From Arthrobacter sp. Soil782 (GTDB lineage: Bacteria > Actinomycetota > Actinomycetes > Actinomycetales > Micrococcaceae): a DNA stretch of 64,000 nt. A program made the translations under genes and the position numbers. The stretch lies in contig NZ_LMSO01000010.1 of the NCBI RefSeq assembly GCF_001428435.1, positions 529 to 64,528 of the forward strand, in the 5' to 3' direction. Positions 35,231-44,180 of the stretch are shown one piece after another (within the stretch, counting starts at the first letter, position 1; each line of letters opens with the position of its first letter). The notes beneath the pieces were generated by a model that searched no databases, was not told the DNA's origin, and was given only the letters and a program-made list of their open reading frames with translations.

Positions 35231-35458
35231 AGAGAAAATTGCCGGGACTGAAATGAGTTTCCCCACGGTGCCCTGCGTCTTTCCAACGAATAAAAACAAT
35301 ATCGGAGGAACCGGGCTTCGTCCAATTGAGTGGACTTCGGAGCGCCGCGCCCTGCAAGGGGCAGTTCTACGTTATAAGCACAGATCAAGTACACACTTCA
35401 CGCTCCCGAGCCGGAGTACCCGCGAAGAAGTGTCGGACCGGGATGACACACTTGTTGC

Positions 35459-36436
35459 ATGACCGAGCCGCTCCTCGCACACGCCACCGAACGCGGGCGT
35501 ATGTATTCCCGATCCGTCACGGATGATCCCCTGGTTCCTTCCATCACCACCGTCATCTCGCAGGCTCAGAGTTCCTCGCTGGATGGCTGGTTCGGATACA
35601 TGGCCGCCAGTGCCCTTGCACAGGATCCGCGCCTGGCGTCCTCGCTCGGCAACCCAAGCGAAATGCGGGCAGTCATCAAGGACGCTTCGAAAGCGGCCGA
35701 GCGCTACCGCGATGATGCCGCGCGGCGCGGAACACGTGTGCATCACTACTGTGAGCAGGTTGCTCTCCGCGACCTCGGACGGCCGCACCGCCTGGACGAG
35801 GCCCGCACGGATCTTGCCCAGCATGGGGAGGATGCCTTCGCTGCCCGTTTCGATGAGTGGTGGGATCTTTACCAGGTAAAGCCGATCGCACCCGAAATTA
35901 CCGTCTGGAACTCGGAACTGGGCTATGCCGGGACCCTTGACCTGGTGGCCACGATCGCCGGACGCTTATGCGTCGTCGATTTCAAGACCCGCGCCACGGA
36001 TCGCGATGGCATGGTGAAGCCGCTGGACGAGAAGGTAGTCATGCAGCTCGTTGCTGGTATGAAGGCACAGGAATCGTTGGTGGACCCGCATGCAGGCACC
36101 TGGGAACCCTGGAAATACGGGAAAGATCCTGTTCTGCTGGGTGTGGCGATCGGCCAGACCGAAGTCCGGGCGCATCGGGCAAATCCGGATGTCCTCAAAG
36201 AGCACTGGTTCAAGTTCTGCGCCCTGCGGCGGGCGTGGGAAGCCGGCAGCAATGCGGCCGGCGCGGGACGCCCGCTCCTGACCGTTCCTCCGCCGCCGCG
36301 GGCCGCTGTTGGGGTGCCTGCGACCAACAGGTTGGAGAGCTCAACCGGCAGGGGCAGCGCCGGACATCCCCCAGAGGAAGGGAACCGCGACTGCGCGACT
36401 CAGGGCGGGGTTCCAGAGCATTCGATGGAGGGTTGA
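35459..36436 (+). CDS. stand-alone RecB-type PD-(D/E)XK nuclease-like protein
   Basis: A 325-residue protein with the ordered motifs of the RecB/Cas4 nuclease superfamily: GTRVH (Gly91-x3-His95), GTLDLV with Asp161, VVDFKT with Asp174-x-Lys176, and Gln196 in VVMQLVAGM. All metal-binding and catalytic residues are present, so it should be an active DNase or a DNA-binding relative. There is no helicase domain. The last ~50 residues are low-complexity and Pro/Gly-rich. It sits between the tRNA cluster and def with no obvious partner. The ATG has only a weak leaderless-type box (CACACT, six bases ahead). Confidence 0.75.
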   Translation: MTEPLLAHATERGRMYSRSVTDDPLVPSITTVISQAQSSSLDGWFGYMAASALAQDPRLASSLGNPSEMRAVIKDASKAAERYRDDAARRGTRVHHYCEQVALRDLGRPHRLDEARTDLAQHGEDAFAARFDEWWDLYQVKPIAPEITVWNSELGYAGTLDLVATIAGRLCVVDFKTRATDRDGMVKPLDEKVVMQLVAGMKAQESLVDPHAGTWEPWKYGKDPVLLGVAIGQTEVRAHRANPDVLKEHWFKFCALRRAWEAGSNAAGAGRPLLTVPPPPRAAVGVPATNRLESSTGRGSAGHPPEEGNRDCATQGGVPEHSMEG

Positions 36437-36557
36437 GGATCGCCCTGGCCTAGAATTGACCAGGCATTCTGGACAAAAGGGCGTGGTCGGCGGCTTTCCA
36501 TTCCCGTCCATGGCGTCGCAGACAATTTCCCAAGCACAGATGAGGATGTTCAACCGG

Positions 36558-37145
36558 ATGACGGTTCTGAGTATCAGAATGATCGGTGATCCCGTACTAC
36601 GGACGCCTGCGGCGGAAGTGACCGAGTACGGTCCGGACCTGGCGCGGCTGGTGCAGAACATGGTTGAGACCATGCATAGCGTGCGGGGTGCAGGGTTGGC
36701 GGCACCCCAGGTCGGTGTCGGCTTGCGGGTTTTCACTTATGCCGTTGACGGAGAAGAAGGTCACGTCATCAATCCGCGGCTGACGGCTTCCGGTGGGCTG
36801 CAGGCCGACGATCAGGAGGGCTGCCTCTCCGTGCCGGGCATCGGGTTCCCACTTCCGCGCGCCGACGAGGTCCTGCTCAAGGGATTCAGCGTGACCGGAG
36901 AACCCGTGCAACTCAACGCCACGGGGATGCTTGCGCGCTGTTTCCAGCATGAAACTGATCATCTTGATGGGCGTCTCTACATAGATCGTCTGGCGGGCGA
37001 GGACCGCCGCAGCGCCATGCGCGCTATCCGTAACGGACGCTACAGCGACGTCACTCTCGACACCGTATCCAAGCGGTCCGGAAACGTCGGATCAGCGTTC
37101 GGCATGAAAGTGTCCCTGCCGGGCAGCCAGGGCGCCGGCGCATGA
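36558..37145 (+). CDS. def: peptide deformylase
   Basis: A 195-residue metallo-deformylase that removes the N-terminal formyl group from nascent proteins. Motif 1 is GAGLAAPQVG (44-53), motif 2 EGCLS (87-91, metal ligand Cys89) and motif 3 HETDH (131-135). The ATG at 36558 is preferred because MTVLSIRMIGDPVLR is family-like and GAGGATG lies nine bases upstream; earlier in-frame ATGs exist at 36510, 36540 and 36546. The stop overlaps the fmt start by four bases, pairing deformylation with formylation. Confidence 0.94.
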   Translation: MTVLSIRMIGDPVLRTPAAEVTEYGPDLARLVQNMVETMHSVRGAGLAAPQVGVGLRVFTYAVDGEEGHVINPRLTASGGLQADDQEGCLSVPGIGFPLPRADEVLLKGFSVTGEPVQLNATGMLARCFQHETDHLDGRLYIDRLAGEDRRSAMRAIRNGRYSDVTLDTVSKRSGNVGSAFGMKVSLPGSQGAGA

Positions 37146-38059
37146 GAATACTTTTCGCCGGAACGCCTCAGGTGGCAGTGCCGTCCCTGAATGAGCTTCG
37201 TTGGGCCGGTCACGAGGTCGCCGCCGTACTCACACGGGCGGATGCCCTTGTGGGGCGGAAGAAAGTCCTCACGCCGAGTCCCGTTGCCCAGGCTGCAGCC
37301 GAGGCAGGTCTGGAGATCATCAAAGCAAACCGTATCGACGAGCCGGTTGTTGAGCGCCTGAAGGCGCTGGACCTGGATGCTGCGGCGATCGTCGCATACG
37401 GCGGCCTTGTTCCACCCGCAGCGCTGCAACAGCCCCGGTTTGGTTGGATCAACCTCCACTTCTCGCTGCTGCCGGCCTGGCGGGGTGCGGCACCCGTGCA
37501 GCACGCGCTGATCAACGGGGATGACATCTCGGGGGCATCCACGTTCCTTCTCGAGGAGGGCCTGGACACCGGGCCGGTGTTCGGGACAGTGACGGAGCCG
37601 GTCCGTTCCGAGGACACTAGTGGCGTCCTCCTCGAACGCCTGTCTCAGAGCGGCGCGGTACTTCTTTCCCAGACGCTTGCCGCGCTCGAGCAGGGACGCG
37701 CAGTCCCTGTTCCCCAAAGCGGCGAAGTGTCCCTCGCTCCCAAGCTCTCGAGCGCCGACGGAAGAATCCGTTGGTCTGATCCGGCCCTCGCAATCAAGCG
37801 CCGGATCAGCGGTGTGACACCGGAACCCGGTGCATGGACCTTGCTGGACGGACAGCGCGTCAAGCTCGGAGTAGTGCTTCTTCATCCCGACATCGGAGAG
37901 ATTCCTTCGGGCCGCGTTCGTGAAAGGGACGGGGCCGTGCTCGTGGGGACAGGCTCGCATGCGGTCCAGTTGACGGAGGTTCAACCTGCAGGCCGTTCTA
38001 TGCTCGCCGCTGCCGAATGGTTCCGCGGAACTCGCCGAGAGGATCTGATTTTCGAATGA
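37142..38059 (+). CDS. fmt: methionyl-tRNA formyltransferase
   Basis: A 305-residue enzyme that formylates initiator Met-tRNA. The catalytic Asn104, His106 and Asp142 lie in INLHFSLLPAWRG and EEGLDTGPV. The N-terminal Rossmann domain and the C-terminal OB-like domain (from about 205, LAPKLSSADGRIRW) are complete. It overlaps def on one side and rsmB on the other, each by four bases, forming the def-fmt-rsmB core common in bacteria. Confidence 0.96.
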   Translation: MRILFAGTPQVAVPSLNELRWAGHEVAAVLTRADALVGRKKVLTPSPVAQAAAEAGLEIIKANRIDEPVVERLKALDLDAAAIVAYGGLVPPAALQQPRFGWINLHFSLLPAWRGAAPVQHALINGDDISGASTFLLEEGLDTGPVFGTVTEPVRSEDTSGVLLERLSQSGAVLLSQTLAALEQGRAVPVPQSGEVSLAPKLSSADGRIRWSDPALAIKRRISGVTPEPGAWTLLDGQRVKLGVVLLHPDIGEIPSGRVRERDGAVLVGTGSHAVQLTEVQPAGRSMLAAAEWFRGTRREDLIFE

Positions 38060-39552
38060 CACCTGAATACCGGTCCGGAGAATCAAGCCGTCGCAATGAG
38101 CGGGGACGCGAACGCAACAGGTCAGGTGAGCGTAAGTTCTCCGCGACCGCGCCGGGAGAACGCACCCGGCGGGCGGATCCGGCCCGCCTCGTGGCTTTCG
38201 AAGTCCTGCGGGCTGTCGCGGCCGACGACGCCTATGCGAACCTGGTGCTGCCGACCAGCATCCGCAAGCATCGCCTTGGCCGTCAGGACGCAGGCTTCGC
38301 CACCGAATTGGCTTACGGGGCTCTTCGCGGTCAAGGCACGTATGACGCCATCCTCTCGCTGTGTGTCGATCGTCCGCTTGCGCAGCTTGATCCGGCTGTC
38401 CTTGATGCGCTAAGGCTAGGCGTCCACCAGTTGATGGCAATGCGCGTCCCCCCGCACGCAGCACTTGACCAGACGGTGGGGCTTGCCAGAGCCGTCATTG
38501 GAGCGGGACCATCTTCCCTGATCAATGCCGTACTGCGGAAGGTTTCCCGCAAGTCCTTTGCTGAGTGGCTAGACGTGCTCACAGAGGGGGTTGAGGACCC
38601 TGTCCGCGTCAGTTCGCTGCGCCATAGCCACCCGGAATGGATCGTCCGCACCATGCGGCAAAGCCTCGTGAATCACGGGCGTTCCGTCGCCGAGATCGAC
38701 GACCTGTTGGCTGCAGACAATGCCGCGCCCGTCGTCAACCTGGTTGCATTGCCGGGTATCGGAGAACTCGACGAAGCGCTGGAAGCCGGTGCCCGCGCAG
38801 GCGAGCTGGTGGTGGATTCAGCGTTGTTCGCCGCCGGCGACGTCGGCCGGCTTGAGTCAGTTCGATCCGGCCGAATCAGAGTGCAGGACGCCGGATCCCA
38901 GCTGGTCGCGCGTGCCCTGGCCGCCGTCGAGGTTGATCATCCTCCGGAAGACGGCGAAGAGTGGCTTGACCTGTGTGCCGGTCCGGGTGGCAAGTCGGCC
39001 CTGCTGGCCGCGATCGCCGCCCAGCGCGGTTACAGGCTCGTAGCAAACGAACCAGCCGAACACCGTGCAGCGCTCGTCCGGCAAGCCCTTGCCGCAGTGG
39101 ATCCGGCCGTATGGAGCGTACGTGTGGGTGACGGGCGCAGCATTGGGGAATCCTACCCGGAGGGATTCGACCGCATCCTTGTCGACGCGCCGTGCACCGG
39201 TCTGGGTGCGCTCCGCCGCAGGCCTGAGGCCCGTTGGCGCCGCCAGCCCTCCGATCTCGCGGAACTGGGACCCCTGCAGCGGGCTCTGCTCGCGGAGGCC
39301 CTCGAAACGGTTCGTCCGGGCGGTGTGGTGGCCTATGTCACCTGCTCGCCGCATCCCGCAGAAACTACGGCCGTCGTTCAGGACAGCCTCCGCGGCAGGG
39401 ACGGTTACGTGCTTCTGGACGCGGGCCAGGTGCTGGATGGCGTGAGCAAGAGCGGTTCACTCCACGCGGGCCATGAGTCAACGGCGCAACTGTGGCCGCA
39501 CGTACACGGTACCGATGCCATGTTCCTCGCCCTGATTCGACGGGCAACCTAG
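38056..39552 (+). CDS. rsmB: 16S rRNA (cytosine-C5) methyltransferase, RsmB/Sun type
   Basis: A 498-residue SAM-dependent methyltransferase that should modify the C967-equivalent base of 16S rRNA. After a basic, disordered first ~45 residues, an N-terminal NusB-like RNA-binding domain spans about 50-180. The catalytic part has DLCAGPGGKSALLA for SAM, VDAPCTGLGALRRRPEARW, and the nucleophile in YVTCSPHPAET. The ATG at 38056 overlaps the fmt stop and is preferred over the longer frame. Confidence 0.94.
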   Translation: MTPEYRSGESSRRNERGRERNRSGERKFSATAPGERTRRADPARLVAFEVLRAVAADDAYANLVLPTSIRKHRLGRQDAGFATELAYGALRGQGTYDAILSLCVDRPLAQLDPAVLDALRLGVHQLMAMRVPPHAALDQTVGLARAVIGAGPSSLINAVLRKVSRKSFAEWLDVLTEGVEDPVRVSSLRHSHPEWIVRTMRQSLVNHGRSVAEIDDLLAADNAAPVVNLVALPGIGELDEALEAGARAGELVVDSALFAAGDVGRLESVRSGRIRVQDAGSQLVARALAAVEVDHPPEDGEEWLDLCAGPGGKSALLAAIAAQRGYRLVANEPAEHRAALVRQALAAVDPAVWSVRVGDGRSIGESYPEGFDRILVDAPCTGLGALRRRPEARWRRQPSDLAELGPLQRALLAEALETVRPGGVVAYVTCSPHPAETTAVVQDSLRGRDGYVLLDAGQVLDGVSKSGSLHAGHESTAQLWPHVHGTDAMFLALIRRAT

Positions 39553-39594
39553 CGTTCGAGTCCCGACGGTTCACCCCCAAAGAAAGGTCGAACA

Positions 39595-40263
39595 TTGAGA
39601 ACCTGCTGCATTCACCCAAGCATCCTGTCGGCGGACTTCGTCAACCTCCAGTCCGAACTCGGACGCATTTCCACTGCGGACGCCGTGCACGTGGACGTCA
39701 TGGACAACAGCTTCGTTCCCAACCTCACGCTCGGGCTTCCAGTTGTGAAACGGATCCAGGCAGTGAGTCCGGTCCCGCTGGACGTGCACCTCATGATTGA
39801 CGACGCCGACCGCTGGGCACCTGAGTATGCCGCCGTGGGTGCCGCTTCAGTCACATTCCATGCGGAAGCGGCTCGGGCACCGATCAGGCTGGCACGGGAA
39901 TTGCGTTCAGCAGGCACACGCGCGGGTATGGCTCTGCGCCCCGCTACCGCCGTCGAGCCCTATCTGGACATGCTCGGCGAGCTGGACATGCTGCTCATCA
40001 TGACAGTGGAGCCCGGCTTCGGGGGACAGTCTTTCCTTGATGTGACGCTTCCCAAGATCCGGCGGGCGGCCGAGGCCATCCGCGGCTCAGATTTGCCGCT
40101 TGTCATTCAGGTCGACGGGGGTATCACGAAGGACACCATAGTCCGCGCAGCCGAAGCCGGAGCTACGGTGTTCGTGGCGGGGTCTTCGGTCTATGGTGCA
40201 GAAGATCCCGCGGAGGCCATCGCGGGGCTCCGGCGGGCAGCGTCTGACCAGCACACCCGGTAG
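39595..40263 (+). CDS. rpe: ribulose-phosphate 3-epimerase
   Basis: A 222-residue TIM-barrel epimerase of the pentose phosphate pathway. The start [15 protein letters not shown], the metal-binding [18 protein letters not shown], and [10 protein letters not shown] with the phosphate-binding loop are complete. It starts at TTG with AAAGGTC upstream, as no other start preserves the family N-terminus. It follows rsmB by 42 bases. Together with rpiB at 2526 the window holds two pentose-phosphate isomerisation enzymes. Confidence 0.95.
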   Translation: MRTCCIHPSILSADFVNLQSELGRISTADAVHVDVMDNSFVPNLTLGLPVVKRIQAVSPVPLDVHLMIDDADRWAPEYAAVGAASVTFHAEAARAPIRLARELRSAGTRAGMALRPATAVEPYLDMLGELDMLLIMTVEPGFGGQSFLDVTLPKIRRAAEAIRGSDLPLVIQVDGGITKDTIVRAAEAGATVFVAGSSVYGAEDPAEAIAGLRRAASDQHTR

Positions 40264-40273
40264 GCACTAGGGC

Positions 40274-40951
40274 TTAGGCCGGCGGTATGCCGGTCAGGGT
40301 GATACGCAACGCCCGCGTGTCGGCAGCCGCCTGGCGGAGCACGTCCTGGCGTGGGTCGGGTACGGGCAGCAGGGGCAGGCGGGGGAGACTGCGGTAGGCA
40401 GCCAGTCCCGCGTGCTCAAGGCACTCGGAGAGAAGCTTTGCGTCGCCGCCCGGCTGTAGGCAGGCAGGATGGTCCGCGTCGAAGAGGATAGCCGCCCGCT
40501 CTGCTGCGGTATCGACCAGTGCATCAGCCTGGTTGGCCCTTCGCCGGGCGAACCGCTGCTGGGACCAGCCGCCGGCGGCGGTACGTGACTGGACATAGCG
40601 GGTGCCGTTCTTCGAAGCGATGAGGGCTCCTTCCCTTGCAATCCCGACGCCGTAGCCGCCGCGCCGGATCAGGAGCACCCCTACGGTGACTGGAACCGAC
40701 GAAACCCGGATCAGTGCTTCAATCGCCGGCTGCGGCTCGGATGGCATCGGTTCACTGAAGACCTCACTCCGGCTGAGAACAGCAAGGGGAGCGGCGATCT
40801 CGGCCGTGCACCCATTTGCAGCCCGCAGGACCACAACGCCGGCCTTGCGATCGGCATGTTCTGCAGAGAAAGTTCCGTTTCGCTCGCCGAAGCGCTGCAC
40901 CCAGCCGGCCAGGCGCTCGGGCGTGACCAGCACCGACCGTTTGTCCTGCAC
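40274..40951 (-). CDS. acVLRF1-family peptidyl-tRNA hydrolase (actinobacterial Vms1-like release factor)
   Basis: A protein of 225 residues from the GTG at 40951. The central [19 protein letters not shown], followed by ARRRAN and AAERAAILF, carries the GG-x-SQ-x-RF loop and basic helix of the Vms1/ANKZF1-like VLRF1 fold, whose Gln acts in release of stalled peptidyl-tRNA. The family is actinobacterial and thought to rescue stalled ribosomal complexes. I chose the GTG at 40951 because AAAGGAAG lies four bases upstream, whereas the longer GTG and ATG starts (40996, 40978) have no ribosome-binding site. It is convergent with rpe. Confidence 0.8.
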   Translation of the reverse strand: MQDKRSVLVTPERLAGWVQRFGERNGTFSAEHADRKAGVVVLRAANGCTAEIAAPLAVLSRSEVFSEPMPSEPQPAIEALIRVSSVPVTVGVLLIRRGGYGVGIAREGALIASKNGTRYVQSRTAAGGWSQQRFARRRANQADALVDTAAERAAILFDADHPACLQPGGDAKLLSECLEHAGLAAYRSLPRLPLLPVPDPRQDVLRQAAADTRALRITLTGIPPA

Positions 40952-40998
40952 GTCGCTTCCTTTCGGACCTGTGGGCATTGGGTGTCGAAGGTTCACAG

Positions 40999-41004
40999 TA
41001 GCCT
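40999..41004 (+). promoter_or_regulatory. -10 element TAGCCT of a leaderless rarA transcript
   Basis: TAGCCT, seven bases (TGGCACT), then GTG at 41012. No Shine-Dalgarno sequence. Confidence 0.5.
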
Positions 41005-41011
41005 TGGCACT

Positions 41012-42460
<1,449 letters not shown>

Positions 42461-42467
42461 GCACTGC

Positions 42468-42473
42468 TAGGAT
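42468..42473 (+). promoter_or_regulatory. -10 element TAGGAT for rpsD
   Basis: TAGGAT lies eight bases after the rarA stop and would start an rpsD transcript near 42480 with a leader of about 210 bases. Confidence 0.45.
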
Positions 42474-42691
42474 AGTGCGTTGACTGGCAAGTCGCGGCTC
42501 ATCCATGCCCGCTACCCGCAGGTCTGAATTAACTCAGATCCCTTGGGCAGCAGCACCAGTGAGAACCCGCGGACTGTAGTACCGGAAAAGCGGCCCCTTC
42601 CGGCTCTCCGAACGTGGAGGCCAGCGACACCAAAGAGCTCACGGCGTTCGCCGTCGTGAGCTGCTTCGCCGCAAAACAGTGAAAGGTAAAC
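42474..42691 (+). promoter_or_regulatory. long structured leader of rpsD
   Basis: About 210 untranslated bases precede rpsD. Three hairpins are visible: TCTGA/TCAGA (42523-42538), CCGGAA/TTCCGG (42582-42603) and AGCTCACG/CGTGAGCT with an inner GC stem (42636-42662). S4 represses its own synthesis through leader RNA structures in other bacteria, so an autoregulatory site is plausible; I cannot match a known S4 leader family. Confidence 0.45.
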
Positions 42692-43318
42692 GTGGCTAAC
42701 AACACACGTGCCCGCCGCAAGGTCCGCATCTCGCGGGCCCTCGGCATTGCTCTGACCCCGAAGGCCGAGAAGTACCTGGAGCGTCGTCCGTACGCACCGG
42801 GACAGCACGGCCGCTCCCGCCGCAAGCAGGACAGCGACTACGCAGTACGCCTGCGCGAAAAGCAGCGTTTGCGCGCGCAGTACGGTATCCGCGAAGCGCA
42901 GATGGCCCGCGTCTTCGAAGAGGCCCGCCGTACAGCCGGCCTGACCGGTGAGAACCTCATCGAACTGCTCGAAATGCGCCTTGACGCACTTGTGCTGCGG
43001 GCGGGTTTCGCACGCACCAGCGCCCAGGCACGCCAGCTCGTGGTGCACCGCCACATCATGGTTGACGGTGCACGCGTGGACCGTCCGTCGTTCCGCGTCA
43101 AGGAAGGGCAGCTCATCCACGTGCACAGCCGCAGCGAGACCATGGTTCCGCTGCAGGTTGCCGCAGCAGGCGCTCACCGCGATGTGCTTCCGGCAGTTCC
43201 CGCGTATCTTGACGTTCAGATTGAGAAGCTCCAGGCCCGCCTGGTCCGCCGCCCCAAGCGCTCGGAGGTCCCTGTGACCTGTGAAGAGCAGCTCGTGGTG
43301 GAATACTACGCCCGCTGA
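42692..43318 (+). CDS. rpsD: 30S ribosomal protein S4
   Basis: A 208-residue S4, one of the first proteins to bind 16S rRNA. It has the basic N-terminus NNTRARRKVRISRALG, the YAPGQHGRSRRK segment, and the S4 RNA-binding domain from about 98 (RLDALVLRAGFARTSAQARQ). It lacks the N-terminal zinc-ligand cysteines, so it is the C-minus type. It starts at GTG with GAAAGG upstream and, unusually compared with many bacteria, stands alone outside the alpha operon, as in related actinobacteria. Confidence 0.97.
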   Translation: MANNTRARRKVRISRALGIALTPKAEKYLERRPYAPGQHGRSRRKQDSDYAVRLREKQRLRAQYGIREAQMARVFEEARRTAGLTGENLIELLEMRLDALVLRAGFARTSAQARQLVVHRHIMVDGARVDRPSFRVKEGQLIHVHSRSETMVPLQVAAAGAHRDVLPAVPAYLDVQIEKLQARLVRRPKRSEVPVTCEEQLVVEYYAR

Positions 43319-43367
43319 TCCAACGCCGAATTCGGCGTGTCGGCAGTACAACTGAACATCAGTTACC

Positions 43368-43399
43368 CAAGAGCCCGCGGCGCACGCCGCGGGCTCTTG
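43368..43399 (+). terminator. terminator of rpsD
   Basis: CAAGAGCCCGCGGC pairs perfectly with GCCGCGGGCTCTTG around GCAC, 49 bases past the stop. A smaller palindrome, ACGCCGAATTCGGCGT (43323-43338), precedes it. Confidence 0.8.
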
Positions 43400-43469
43400 A
43401 GTAGGTAAGGTACATAGGGAATCGCGGGCGCCTGCCCGCGCTGCGCGAGGACTAAGGAGTTGTTCACGA

Positions 43470-43844
43470 ATGTCAGGTGGAGATATCGCCGGGCTGATTG
43501 CCGCCGGAGTCTTTGCGATCCTGGTCGCGCTGCTTGCCATCCCTGTGTGGAAGCTTGGCAAGGTTTTCGATGAGCTTCGCCAGGCCATCCGGTCCGTGAG
43601 CGAGGGCACCACTCCGCTCATCGATGAGGTCACCAGCACGGTGTCGACAACCCATCAACAGTTGAAGAACGTTGACGGGATCACCTCAAATGTGTCGGAC
43701 GCCTCGGCCAACATCTCCGCGCTGTCGTCGCTGGTCGCAGCCACCGTGGGATCCCCGCTCATCAAGGTGGCGGCGTTCTCCTACGGGGTGCGCAACGCAT
43801 TCGCCTCAAGACGGAAGCCGGCCTCCCGGCGTCGTAGTCGTTGA
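43470..43844 (+). CDS. DUF948 domain membrane protein
   Basis: A 124-residue protein with one N-terminal transmembrane helix (GLIAAGVFAILVALLAIPVW, about 8-27), then a long polar helical stretch (VFDELRQAIRSVSE... TTHQQLKNVDGITSNVSDASANIS) with coiled-coil character, and a basic C-terminus (ASRRKPASRRRSR). This is the DUF948 layout, found before alaS in many actinobacteria and related to phage holin-like or methyl-accepting helices. AAGGAG lies before the ATG. Function unknown. Confidence 0.8.
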   Translation: MSGGDIAGLIAAGVFAILVALLAIPVWKLGKVFDELRQAIRSVSEGTTPLIDEVTSTVSTTHQQLKNVDGITSNVSDASANISALSSLVAATVGSPLIKVAAFSYGVRNAFASRRKPASRRRSR

Positions 43845-43892
43845 TCGATACCTCGCGTACAAGACTCACTTACAACAGACGAGGAATTCTTG

Positions 43893-44120
43893 ATGATCAA
43901 GAGGGTTTTCTGGCTCGCGGCAGGTGCCGCAATCGGGGTCATAGCGGTACGCAAGGTATCTGCGATGAAGTCGGCTGTCGGTCCCGAGGGACTGAACCGT
44001 GCTGTCGCGCAGCTGACCGACAGCGTCGCCGACTTCGCCGACGTATTCCGGCAGGGAATGCTGGAGCGCGAGACCGATCTGCGTGCTGCGCTAGGCGTTG
44101 ATACCGAGCACCGTTCCTGA
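43893..44120 (+). CDS. small membrane protein, DUF6167-like
   Basis: A 75-residue protein with a hydrophobic N-terminus (VFWLAAGAAIGVIAV) and an amphipathic helix (GLNRAVAQLTDSVADFADVFRQ). It fits the small DUF6167-type proteins found between DUF948 and alaS in actinobacteria. GAGGA lies eight bases before the ATG at 43893; a TTG one codon earlier is the alternative start. Likely a partner of the DUF948 protein, by position only. Confidence 0.7.
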   Translation: MIKRVFWLAAGAAIGVIAVRKVSAMKSAVGPEGLNRAVAQLTDSVADFADVFRQGMLERETDLRAALGVDTEHRS

Positions 44121-44180
44121 TCCCTGCATCACCCGAAACCGCCGCTGCGCCCCGTCCGCGCGCAACACCGAAGGATTCCC

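Noticed and set aside
37040-38464. A 474-codon minus-strand frame opposite def, fmt and rsmB
   Set aside because: It crosses three genes joined by ATGA overlaps and shows no domain.
42512-43639. A 375-codon minus-strand frame opposite rpsD
   Set aside because: It spans the rpsD leader, rpsD, its terminator and the DUF948 start, and is explained as a shadow of a high-GC coding region.
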